From: TMED27 sp964351195
Lineage (GTDB): Bacteria > Pseudomonadota > Alphaproteobacteria > Micavibrionales > Micavibrionaceae
DNA length: 9,450 bases
Direction of reading: 5' to 3'
NCBI GenBank assembly: GCA_964351195.1
Contig: CAYGNI010000078.1
Location: 1-9,450 of the forward strand
Shown: positions 1 to 5,442 of the stretch, piece by piece
Numbering within the stretch: the first letter of the stretch is position 1
How the letters are laid out: every line of letters begins with the position of its first letter
Translations under genes and position numbers: made by a program
The notes under the pieces: model-generated
The model's database searches: none
Seen by the model: the letters and a program-made list of their open reading frames with translations, nothing else
What the model was told of the DNA's origin: nothing

Positions 1-2
1 TG

Positions 3-1418
3 TTGAACTTCATCTCCGGTGACAACTTCGAGTTCGCCTTCTGTGAACTGGACGAACCCCCTGCGGTAGAGAACTACTTGGAATTCGGCTCCGGTGACCC
101 GAATCCAGAAGGCATCGAGAAGGTCCTCCTCTTCTCAGGCGGAATCGATTCCCTGGGCGGAGCCGTGCAAGAGCTTTCTGCGGGGCGGCGCATTGCAATG
201 GTAAGCCACAAGCCAGCGGCTCATGTGGCCGGGCTGCAGAAGAGTCTCGTGAAGGAGCTTGTCAAACGAGCCTCTGTGTCCGGCAACGCCCCGCTGCCAG
301 TATCTGTCTGGTGCAACAAGAAGGGGTTGGTGGAAAAGGATCACACCCAGCGGACACGATCCTTCCTCTATGTCACGCTTGGGGCGGTTGTGGCGAGGAT
401 CTTCGGCTTGCATGCTGTCGACTTCTTCGAGAACGGAGTCGTGAGCATCAACCTCCCCCTGGCTGAGCATGAGCTCGGTGCACGGGCAACCCGGACGACA
501 CATCCCCAGACCTTGGCATGGTACAGCCAACTCCTGTCAGCGGTGTTCGAGCAGAAGTTCCAGGTTCGGAACGAATTTCTGACGAAGACGAAGCAGGACG
601 TGGTAGAGATCATCAAGCACGCAGGTCAGGGAGAGTTGATCGCTTCCAGCGTGAGTTGCATGCACACTCGGGAGACGACCAAGGCGAGCCCGCACTGTGG
701 CGTGTGCTCACAGTGCGTGTCGCGTCGCTTCGCAACGCTCGGTGTAGACGGCGGAACGCTAGAGCCATCGAGTCTATATCGACACGATGTACTGACGGAA
801 CCTCGTAAGCGAACCGAGGACCGCATTATCGCTGAGCGATTCCTTGGCTTTGCACGCGAGATCGCTGCACTAGAGGACTCCGCCGAGTTCGGCCGGCGGT
901 ACGCTGCCGAATTGGGTCGAGTCACCCGATTCATGTCGCTCGCGCCCACCGTGGTCATTGACAGTGTGTTTGACTTGCATCGGCGGCATGCCGAGCAGGT
1001 CAACGCGGTGATGATCGAGGCTATGCAGGCATCGGCCGAGGATCAGTATCACGGAAAGATCGCCGACGGATCCATGCTCGCGTTTGGCTTCCGCACGAGC
1101 GGCGGTGATCACAAAGCTGCGCTCCCCAAGGCCGCGCAGCCATCAGAAGCGGATGACGGATTACGACCATCCCATCCACTGAGCAAGAACCAGATGCTGC
1201 TCCTCACGGTTCTCTCAGAGGCCAAATCGCTGATGAGCCAGGCCGACATGGTTGAGGCTACGGATGCCAAGGGCCATCGTCTCACGCGCAAGACCATCGG
1301 CGGCGAGCTCAAAGAACTTCAGGACCTGGACTTTGTGTGCTATCCCAAGGGCAAGCGTTCGGGGGCCGCCATCACCCCAGACGGCCGTTCGTATCTGGCG
1401 GAAGCGACGGCACACTAA
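3..1418 (+). CDS. QueC/QatC-like PP-loop ATPase with C-terminal winged helix, 5' partial
   Basis: The frame is open to the left edge. The first possible start is a TTG with no visible ribosome site, and the leading residues (NFISGDNFEFAF) look like the inside of the N-terminal extension of QatC-type proteins, so the true start lies outside the window. In the visible part, the PP-loop ATP-binding motif SGGIDS is at residues 45-50, an RS motif (TQRTRS) at 115-120, ENG at 143-145, and a QueC-type zinc site at C219, C232, C235 and C238. QueC proper makes preQ0 from 7-carboxy-7-deazaguanine and is about 220-230 aa long. The longer relatives sit in defence systems (QatC of QatABCD, and the QueC-like Cap9 of type IV CBASS), where the substrate differs or is unclear. 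Residues about 393-467 look like a winged helix ending in AITPDGRSYL. The gene is less GC-rich than its neighbours and no TatD-like qatD follows. Family is confident; defence role is inference. Confidence 0.85.
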   Translation: MNFISGDNFEFAFCELDEPPAVENYLEFGSGDPNPEGIEKVLLFSGGIDSLGGAVQELSAGRRIAMVSHKPAAHVAGLQKSLVKELVKRASVSGNAPLPVSVWCNKKGLVEKDHTQRTRSFLYVTLGAVVARIFGLHAVDFFENGVVSINLPLAEHELGARATRTTHPQTLAWYSQLLSAVFEQKFQVRNEFLTKTKQDVVEIIKHAGQGELIASSVSCMHTRETTKASPHCGVCSQCVSRRFATLGVDGGTLEPSSLYRHDVLTEPRKRTEDRIIAERFLGFAREIAALEDSAEFGRRYAAELGRVTRFMSLAPTVVIDSVFDLHRRHAEQVNAVMIEAMQASAEDQYHGKIADGSMLAFGFRTSGGDHKAALPKAAQPSEADDGLRPSHPLSKNQMLLLTVLSEAKSLMSQADMVEATDAKGHRLTRKTIGGELKELQDLDFVCYPKGKRSGAAITPDGRSYLAEATAH

Positions 1419-1419
1419 T

Positions 1420-1472
1420 TACCCACTATTTACGCCTTGATGACGCGCTGAAGACGCCGTAACTACCCACTA
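1420..1472. repeat. 9-bp direct repeat TACCCACTA, two copies
   Basis: The first copy is at 1420-1428, immediately after the stop codon of the QueC-like gene, and the second is at 1464-1472. The start-to-start distance is 44 bases. The pair sits at the compositional boundary between the QueC-like gene and the phage-type module, so it could be protein-binding sites, a recombination-site remnant or chance. There is no integrase gene in the window to support an attachment site. Confidence 0.3.
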
Positions 1473-1531
1473 GAAAACCAGTTAAGCGGCACCATTCCTC
1501 CGACACCTAACGGCCAGGAGTCGGAAGCCGC

Positions 1532-1618
1532 ATGACCCACACCAACCAACAGAGAGAGCCTGTCTTGCCCCGCTCTCGGGGGCCTCCGCGATGGTCGCGA
1601 CTACCGCAAGGTGCATGA
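1532..1618 (+). CDS. Possible 28-residue small ORF or leader peptide
   Basis: An ATG at 1532 opens a 28-codon frame (begins MTHTNQQREPVL, ends WSRLPQGA) closed by TGA. An AGGAG lies at 1516-1520, 11 bases upstream, which is rather far. The composition is rich in Arg and Pro and no family is recognised. Its interior contains a GCCTCCG copy (1582-1588) that can pair with the Shine-Dalgarno of the sigma-like gene, so a leader-peptide role is conceivable but purely speculative. It may well be non-coding. Confidence 0.15.
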   Translation: MTHTNQQREPVLPRSRGPPRWSRLPQGA

Positions 1619-1683
1619 CCATCATCGTTGTCTAAGTCCATCATCAACTTCGCAACTGGCCGCGAAGCAGTGCCGTTCGGGTG

Positions 1684-1699
1684 TCGTCGTCAACGACGA
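1684..1699. repeat. 7-bp inverted repeat TCGTCGT/ACGACGA
   Basis: TCGTCGT (1684-1690) and ACGACGA (1693-1699) are perfect reverse complements separated by CA. The dyad lies about 90 bases upstream of the sigma-like gene's ATG, a usual place for an operator. No repressor gene is visible to bind it. The dyad is directly visible; its function is inferred only from position. Confidence 0.35.
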
Positions 1700-1765
1700 T
1701 TCCGCGAACCGCCGCTAAACGGTCGGGCGCGATCCGTGCGCACTGATGGCGACACCCCACGCGCT

Positions 1766-1783
1766 GCCTCCGGTCTCGGAGGC
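1766..1783 (+). promoter_or_regulatory. Hairpin that sequesters the Shine-Dalgarno of the sigma-like gene
   Basis: GCCTCCG (1766-1772) pairs perfectly with CGGAGGC (1777-1783) around the loop GTCT. The right arm contains GGAGG (1778-1782), which is the ribosome binding site for the ATG at 1789, six bases away. A folded mRNA would therefore hide the site. A second GCCTCCG copy at 1582-1588 could pair with the same arm. This suggests translational control or coupling, but no sensor or trans-acting factor is visible. Confidence 0.5.
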
Positions 1784-1788
1784 CCGTC

Positions 1789-2388
1789 ATGGGTAACCCC
1801 AACCAGATTGTTTCTGACCCCTTCACCGCCACCCTCATCCGCATCAAAGCCGCCCAGCTCTGCCGGCGCACCGACTTCTCCTGGTCGGACCGCGATGACC
1901 TGACGCAGCAGATGCTGCTGTATCTGCTGGAGAAGGCCCACCTGTTCGATCCCGCCCGGGGGAACATCGAGGCGTTCGTCACGAACGCCATCGATTCCTG
2001 GGTGGCGATGGAGCTGCGATTCCGTGGCCGCCACAAGCGGCGCGGCGATTACGAGGCGATCTCCCTTGAGGGGACGCTCGTCGAGTGCGACGGCGACGCC
2101 GTCCCGCTTCGCACCGTCCTCGGTCCTGCCGACCAGCAGCGCCGCCGCCAAGCCGCCCCCGCTTGCCAGTTCAATACCGCCGAGACCGGTGAGGCCGTCG
2201 CGGCGGTCATGGCCACCCTCGACCCGAAGGACCGGGACCTGCTTCGGCTGGTCGCCGAGCACGGCAAGGCGGCGGCCGCGCGCGAGTGGTCGCGCCGGTC
2301 CGGCGCTGCGGTGAGCCGCCGGCAGATCCAGAACGCCCTCGAACGGTTCCGCGCCCGCTTCGAGGCGGCCGGGTTTGGGCCGGCCTGA
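1789..2388 (+). CDS. Small sigma-70-like transcription factor
   Basis: A 199-residue protein with the layout of a short sigma-70/ECF-type factor. Residues about 30-85 resemble region 2: a DDLTQQMLLYLLEKA helix, FDPARGNIEAFV, then a basic RFRGRHKRR stretch. Residues about 136-192 resemble region 4: LDPKDRDLLRLVAEHG followed by a second helix pair, VSRRQIQNALERFRARF, able to bind DNA. A linker of about 50 residues joins them. The start is fixed by GGAGG six bases upstream. It stands ahead of the replication operon in the same direction, so it may direct transcription of this or a later module. It could also be a sigma-derived DNA-binding regulator that no longer works as a full sigma factor. 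No anti-sigma gene is seen beside it. Sigma-like assignment is fairly confident; target is unknown. Confidence 0.7.
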   Translation: MGNPNQIVSDPFTATLIRIKAAQLCRRTDFSWSDRDDLTQQMLLYLLEKAHLFDPARGNIEAFVTNAIDSWVAMELRFRGRHKRRGDYEAISLEGTLVECDGDAVPLRTVLGPADQQRRRQAAPACQFNTAETGEAVAAVMATLDPKDRDLLRLVAEHGKAAAAREWSRRSGAAVSRRQIQNALERFRARFEAAGFGPA

Positions 2389-2469
2389 CCGCGCACCGGC
2401 GGCGGTGGCGGCATAGGTGACCCAAGAAGCGCCCCCCGACCGCCGGTTCTCTCTCTTCCCTCCGGAGGC

Positions 2470-2514
2470 CCCGGCCCCTCGACCACGGTGTACGCCGCGG
2501 CTCGAGGGGCTGGG
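2470..2514 (+). repeat. Long GC-rich hairpin downstream of the sigma-like gene
   Basis: A 9-bp perfect stem GCCCCTCGA (2474-2482) / TCGAGGGGC (2502-2510) extends outward by about four more pairs including one G-T, and folds further inside its 19-base loop. It lies about 80 bases after the sigma-like gene's stop. It may separate the sigma-like transcript from the downstream operon by stabilising or pausing RNA. No uridine tract follows. Confidence 0.5.
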
Positions 2515-2543
2515 TCTCACGGGCGGCGGTCGGTGCGCCCGTG

Positions 2544-2555
2544 AAAGGAGCTCCT
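2544..2555 (+). promoter_or_regulatory. Ribosome binding site within a 10-bp palindrome
   Basis: AAAGGAG (2544-2550) is a strong Shine-Dalgarno six bases before the ATG at 2557. The core lies inside AGGAGCTCCT (2546-2555), a perfect palindrome that could pair between two transcripts or serve as a DNA site. The site directly follows the hairpin at 2518-2543, which ends one base before it. Confidence 0.6.
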
Positions 2556-2556
2556 G

Positions 2557-2877
2557 ATGTTGACCGATGTGTTTCGATTCCGATTCGCCTCCCCTGCCGC
2601 TCTGGCGGAGGCCGAGGCCACACTGCACCTGTCGATCCTGGCCGCCGAGGGTCTGTTCGGGGAGGCCCGGACCCGCACCGACGTGTCTTATCACGCCGAT
2701 CCGCCCCGCGCTGCGCTGCTGGTCGATGGCGGCTCGCCCTGCGGGGCGGCCGTGGTCCGGATCTTCACGGCATTCCTGATCAAGGAGTTCGGAGCCGACG
2801 GGTTCGCGGTCCGCCGGATGCCCTGCGGCGGGCCCAGGAGCGGTCAGGCCCGCGCACCGCAGGGGGTGGCCGCCTGA
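2557..2877 (+). CDS. Small protein of unknown function, predicted ferredoxin-like fold
   Basis: A 106-residue protein of no family I can name with certainty. From the sequence I read strand VFRFRF (5-10), a long Ala/Leu/Glu helix (about 12-35), strands around DVSYHA (42-47) and AALLVDG (52-58), a second helix (about 61-80) and a last strand FAVRRM (83-88). This is a beta-alpha-beta-beta-alpha-beta order, as in ferredoxin-like folds. The last 18 residues are Gly/Pro/Arg-rich and probably unstructured. It has no catalytic motif, signal peptide or membrane segment. It has an excellent ribosome site and its TGA overlaps the ATG of the exonuclease gene (TGATG), so it is probably translated with it and may act as a partner or regulator in recombination. 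Confidence 0.75.
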   Translation: MLTDVFRFRFASPAALAEAEATLHLSILAAEGLFGEARTRTDVSYHADPPRAALLVDGGSPCGAAVVRIFTAFLIKEFGADGFAVRRMPCGGPRSGQARAPQGVAA

Positions 2878-3722
2878 TGAGCGCGATACTCCAGAAGACA
2901 GACGACCTCCAATCTTGCCTCGCCCGTGTGCTCATCCGCGAGCCCGCCGAGACCTACCACGCCCGTCGGAGCGACTGCCTGACCTCGCACCGCCTGGCGG
3001 AGTTCCGCTCGTGCCCGCTGCTGTTCCGGCGCAAGGAGATGGGGCTGATCCCGGATCGGGACAGCCACGCGTTCCTCGTCGGGCGGGCGGCGCACACGCT
3101 GATCCTCGAGGGTCGCGGACGCTACGAGGCCGAGTACGCGGTCGGCGGGCCGATCAACGAGAAGACAGGCAAGCCGTACGGCTCGAGCACGAAGGCCTTC
3201 GCCGAATGGGCCGAGAAGCGCGGCAAGCCCGTGCTGGCCGACACCGACGCCGCGACGGTCGAGCAGATGGCCGCGAGCGTGCGCGAGCACCTGTTTGCCC
3301 GCGAGCTGTTAGCCGAGGGCGTCGCGGAGGGCGTGGTGCGCGGCCGGATGAACGGCGTGCTGTGCCAGGCCCGGTTCGATTGGATCAATCCCAAGGACGG
3401 CCGCGGGCTCGTTGATCTGAAGACCTGCGACTCGATTGACTCGTTCGAGTGGCACATCGACGCGTTCAAGTACCTGCACCAGCTCGCGTTCTACCGGGCG
3501 CTGCTCGCCGTCGTGAGCGGCGTCACGTTGCCCGTCCACATCATCGCGGTCGAGAAGCGCGAGCCGTTCCGCTGCGGCGTGTGGCAGTTCGCGCCGCAGT
3601 GCCTTGATGCCGCCCAGGCCGAGAACGACCGGGCCGTCGAAGAGCTCATCCGCTGCCGGGAGACCGGCCAGTGGCCCACGGGGTTCGAGTCCCTGCGGCT
3701 GTACGACCGCCTGCCCAACTGA
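2877..3722 (+). CDS. RecE-like PD-(D/E)XK exonuclease
   Basis: A 281-residue protein resembling the phage 'exodeoxyribonuclease VIII, PDDEXK-like' family (DUF3799), which resects double-stranded DNA ends to give single-stranded tails for annealing. The N-terminal signature runs SDCLTSHRLAEFRSCPLLFR (32-51). It is followed by GRAAHTLILEG (69-79), whose His73 fits the conserved His of the RecE/RecB nuclease lineage. The active-site acid is Asp168 in ARFDWI, then the D-x-K pair Asp180 and Lys182 in VDLKT, and the QLAFY motif at 202-206. The start at 2877 overlaps the previous stop in TGATG. The frame is open further upstream, but that stretch lies inside the preceding gene. It sits directly ahead of a Sak4-like annealing ATPase, as in exonuclease/annealase pairs of phages. 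Nuclease family is confident; polarity of digestion is inferred from the family. Confidence 0.85.
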   Translation: MSAILQKTDDLQSCLARVLIREPAETYHARRSDCLTSHRLAEFRSCPLLFRRKEMGLIPDRDSHAFLVGRAAHTLILEGRGRYEAEYAVGGPINEKTGKPYGSSTKAFAEWAEKRGKPVLADTDAATVEQMAASVREHLFARELLAEGVAEGVVRGRMNGVLCQARFDWINPKDGRGLVDLKTCDSIDSFEWHIDAFKYLHQLAFYRALLAVVSGVTLPVHIIAVEKREPFRCGVWQFAPQCLDAAQAENDRAVEELIRCRETGQWPTGFESLRLYDRLPN

Positions 3723-3731
3723 CCGTCGCAC

Positions 3732-3748
3732 CAGGACACCCAGTCCTG
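3732..3748 (+). repeat. Small intergenic hairpin CAGGAC/GTCCTG
   Basis: A 6-bp perfect stem with a 5-base loop (ACCCA) lies in the 62-base gap between the exonuclease and ATPase genes. This is the only real gap within the operon after 2557. It may mark an RNA processing or stability point that sets different expression of the two genes. There is no T-run to make it a terminator. Confidence 0.3.
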
Positions 3749-3784
3749 AACCCGCAACACCAACCGCAAGGAGACCCATCGATC

Positions 3785-4597
3785 ATGACCGCACTCGCAC
3801 ACATCCAGAAGGGCCGCACGCTGATGCCGCGTCGCGTGATGCTCTACGGCGTCCACGGCGTCGGCAAGTCCACCTTCGGCGCGATGGCCGAGACGCCCGT
3901 TTTCATCACGACCGAAGAGGGTACGAACGACATCGACTGCGATCGCTTCCCGCTGGCGACCAAGTACGCAGACGTGCTCGGGGCGCTGTCGGCGCTCTAC
4001 AGCGAAGATCACGGCTACCAGACGGTGGTCATCGACAGCCTCGACTGGCTCGAGCGGCTGATCTGGGCCGAGGTCTGCGCGAAGCGCGGCGTCGAGACGA
4101 TCGAGGACATCGGCTACGCCAAGGGCTACATCTTCGCGCTGACGCAATGGCGCGAGGTCCTGGCGGGCCTCGACGCGCTGCGGACCGAGCGCGGGATGCA
4201 GGTCGTCCTGATCGCGCACGCCGCGATCGAGAAGTTCGCCAATCCCGAGACCGACACCTACGACCGCTACGTGCCCCGCCTTCAGAAGCAGGCCTCGGCG
4301 CTGATCCAGGAGTGGTGCGACGAGGTGCTCTTCGCCACCTACCGCGTCCACACGAAGACCCAGAGCGAGGGCTTCGACCGCAAGCGCACGCAGGGCATCG
4401 GCACGGGCGAGCGGATCCTCCGCACGACCGAGCGGCCCGCCCATGTCGCCAAGAACCGCCTGAACCTGCCCGACGAGCTGCCGCTGGATTACCGCGTGTT
4501 CGCGGCGATGGCGCGCGGCGAGGGCGATCCCGGCGCAGCCATCGAGAACGCCAACCAGAACGAGACCAACCAGACCACCCAAACACAAGGAGCCTGA
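3785..4597 (+). CDS. Sak4-like RecA-fold ATPase (AAA_24 phage recombination protein)
   Basis: A 270-residue protein with Walker A GVHGVGKST at 22-30, a likely Walker B VVIDS at 81-85, and VLIAHAAIEKF at 141-151 in the place of the sensor strand. Spacing and size match the phage AAA_24 / Sak4 single-strand annealing ATPases, which bind ssDNA and anneal complementary strands with the help of a cognate ssDNA-binding protein. The start at ATG 3785 has AAGGAG at 3768-3773, 11 bases upstream; the frame is open earlier, but that part overlaps the exonuclease gene. The last 20 residues are Asn/Gln/Thr-rich, probably because this DNA doubles as the A/C-rich leader of the next gene. It lies between the exonuclease and the ssDNA-binding protein, the usual partners. 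Family is confident; annealing activity is inferred. Confidence 0.82.
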   Translation: MTALAHIQKGRTLMPRRVMLYGVHGVGKSTFGAMAETPVFITTEEGTNDIDCDRFPLATKYADVLGALSALYSEDHGYQTVVIDSLDWLERLIWAEVCAKRGVETIEDIGYAKGYIFALTQWREVLAGLDALRTERGMQVVLIAHAAIEKFANPETDTYDRYVPRLQKQASALIQEWCDEVLFATYRVHTKTQSEGFDRKRTQGIGTGERILRTTERPAHVAKNRLNLPDELPLDYRVFAAMARGEGDPGAAIENANQNETNQTTQTQGA

Positions 4598-4600
4598 CCC

Positions 4601-5062
4601 ATGGCAGACCTGAACGGATTCGACGCTGGCCAAGTGGAGCCCAATGCCGGCTTCGATCCCATCCCCGCCGGCAAGTACGTGGCCGCCATCACGGCCAGCG
4701 CCATGAAGCCGACCAAGAACGGCAAGGGCGAGTACCTGGAACTCGAGATGGAGGTGCTGGAGGGGCCGTTCAAGGGCCGCAAGCTCTGGGACCGCCTGAC
4801 CCTCAAGCACACCAACACGCAGACGGTCGAGATCGCCAAGGGCACGCTGTCGGCGATCTGCCGGGCGGTGAATGTGCTGCGGCCCCGCGACTCGGTCGAG
4901 CTGCACAACTTGCCGCTGGTGGTCAGCGTCGCGATCAAGAACCGCGAGGACAACGGCGAGCCGACCAACACCATCAAGGGCTACGCCAAGCGGGACACCG
5001 GCACCGCGTCGCAGCGCCCGATGGCGGCCGCCTCGGGAGGGACGCCGCCGTGGAAGCGCTGA
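4601..5062 (+). CDS. DUF669-type phage single-stranded DNA-binding protein
   Basis: A 153-residue protein resembling the DUF669 family, phage proteins thought to be ssDNA-binding with an OB-like core. The recognisable part is residues 16-130: an opening FDPIPAGKYVAAI, then EYLELEMEVLEGPFKGRKLW, RLTLKH, a helix AKGTLSAICRAVNV, and KNREDNGEPTNTIKGY. The C-terminus is Ala/Gly/Ser-rich and ends GGTPPWKR, so it lacks the acidic DDIPF-like tip of canonical SSB. AAGGAG at 4587-4592 is eight bases before ATG 4601, three bases after the ATPase stop. Pairing with the Sak4-like ATPase is the standard arrangement. It probably coats ssDNA during replication and annealing. Its 3' end overlaps the RusA gene by 13 bases. 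Confidence 0.8.
   Translation: MADLNGFDAGQVEPNAGFDPIPAGKYVAAITASAMKPTKNGKGEYLELEMEVLEGPFKGRKLWDRLTLKHTNTQTVEIAKGTLSAICRAVNVLRPRDSVELHNLPLVVSVAIKNREDNGEPTNTIKGYAKRDTGTASQRPMAAASGGTPPWKR
5035..5052 (+). promoter_or_regulatory. Ribosome binding site fixing the GTG start of the resolvase gene
   Basis: GGGAGG at 5035-5040 lies nine bases before GTG 5050, inside the end of the ssDNA-binding protein gene. No ATG in this frame is better placed: the start must lie upstream of the conserved PPSVNHYW motif that opens RusA proteins. This makes a GTG start with a 13-base gene overlap the best choice. Confidence 0.6.
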
Positions 5063-5442
5063 ACGCCGCGGCGGCGGACGACGGCGCGTTCGTCGTCGAG
5101 CTGCCGTACCCGCCCAGCGTGAACCACTACTGGCGTCGCGTCGGCGATCGGACGCTGATCAGCCGCGAGGGACGAAAGTTCCGCAAGCGGGTCTGCGCCC
5201 GGCTCGCGCGGCGAACGGCAGAGCCCATGTCGGGACGGGTGGCGGTGCATGTCACCGCCCACCCGCCCGACCGGCGTCGGCGGGACCTGGACAACGCGAT
5301 GAAGGCCCTGCTCGACGCCCTCGGGCATGGCGGGGTGTACGAGGACGACTGCCAGATCGATCGGCTCGAGATCGAGCGCGGGCCGGTCGTGCCCGGGGGC
5401 AAGGTGGTCGTCCGGATCACAAGCATGGAGGCGACGAACTGA
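5050..5442 (+). CDS. rusA: RusA-family Holliday junction resolvase
   Basis: A 130-residue protein with the RusA layout: PPSVNHYW at 21-28, a basic stretch around REGRKFRKRV, and the catalytic segment RRRRDLDNAMKALLDAL (75-91) followed by GVYEDDCQID (95-104). The acidic residues Asp79, Asp81 and Asp99 or Asp100 and the lysine Lys85 fit the metal-binding active site of E. coli RusA (Asp70, Asp72, Asp91, Lys76). RusA dimers cut four-way junctions made by recombination or fork reversal. Length is close to the family's usual 120 residues, with about ten extra at the N-terminus. It starts with GTG inside the preceding gene and ends in TGATG with the helicase gene. It probably resolves branches made by the annealing system before packaging or segregation. 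Confidence 0.92.
   Translation: MEALNAAAADDGAFVVELPYPPSVNHYWRRVGDRTLISREGRKFRKRVCARLARRTAEPMSGRVAVHVTAHPPDRRRRDLDNAMKALLDALGHGGVYEDDCQIDRLEIERGPVVPGGKVVVRITSMEATN

Larger units (their letters stand above)
1419..1788. other. Intergenic region without a convincing gene; short repeats
   Basis: About 370 bases separate the QueC-like gene from the sigma-like gene. I see no tRNA, no insertion sequence and no T-run terminator. The region holds a direct repeat TACCCACTA (1420-1428 and 1464-1472), a second direct repeat CCATCATC (1619-1626 and 1638-1645), the palindromes GTCGCGAC (1594-1601) and GTGCGCAC (1736-1743), an inverted repeat at 1684-1699, and a hairpin over the next gene's ribosome site. 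No -35/-10 pair can be called with confidence, although the promoter of the downstream genes presumably lies here. The change in base composition across the region suggests a junction between DNA of different origin. Confidence 0.6.
2389..2556 (+). promoter_or_regulatory. Structured leader upstream of the replication operon
   Basis: This non-coding stretch is packed with dyads. The palindrome CCTCCGGAGG is at 2459-2468. A long hairpin spans 2470-2514, with core stem GCCCCTCGA/TCGAGGGGC. A 10-bp outer stem joins CCGACCGCCG (2436-2445) to CGGCGGTCGG (2524-2533) and encloses that hairpin. CACGGGC/GCCCGTG (2518-2524, 2537-2543) forms a further stem whose loop is the right arm of the outer stem, so these two folds compete or interlock. 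The leader ends at the palindromic ribosome site. It could be an attenuator, a protein-bound leader or a terminator-like processing element. No T-run follows the hairpins, so it is not a classical intrinsic terminator. Confidence 0.45.

Noticed and set aside
3..1418. QueC for phage DNA 7-deazaguanine modification
   Set aside because: No partner genes (queD, queE, folE, DpdA-like) are visible, and the long N- and C-terminal extensions fit defence-type QueC relatives better. Not excluded without the upstream flank.
1420..1472. TACCCACTA repeats as a proven phage attachment site
   Set aside because: Only 9 bp, no tRNA and no integrase in the window; kept only as a repeat.
1628..1903. 91-codon + strand frame starting at TTG across the intergenic region
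   Set aside because: No ribosome site, no recognisable domain, and it overlaps the well-supported sigma-like gene by more than 100 bases in another frame.
2470..2543. Hairpins as classical rho-independent terminators
   Set aside because: No T-run follows either stem, and a strong ribosome site comes directly after, so a leader role fits better.
1690..2694. 334-codon minus strand frame
   Set aside because: Low-complexity Gly/Arg/Ala product, antisense to the sigma-like gene and the structured leader.
2541..2876. Upstream extension of the exonuclease reading frame
   Set aside because: It lies over the 106-residue gene, which has a strong ribosome site, and the extension is Arg/Gly/Pro-rich shadow sequence. 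The TGATG start at 2877 fits the conserved nuclease domain.
3491..4906. 471-codon minus strand frame
   Set aside because: Antisense shadow of three recognised + strand genes; long antisense frames are expected at this GC content and the product resembles nothing.
3604..5049. Long + strand frame upstream of the RusA start
   Set aside because: The translation is Arg/Pro/Ala-rich shadow of the ATPase and ssDNA-binding genes. RusA similarity begins only after GTG 5050.
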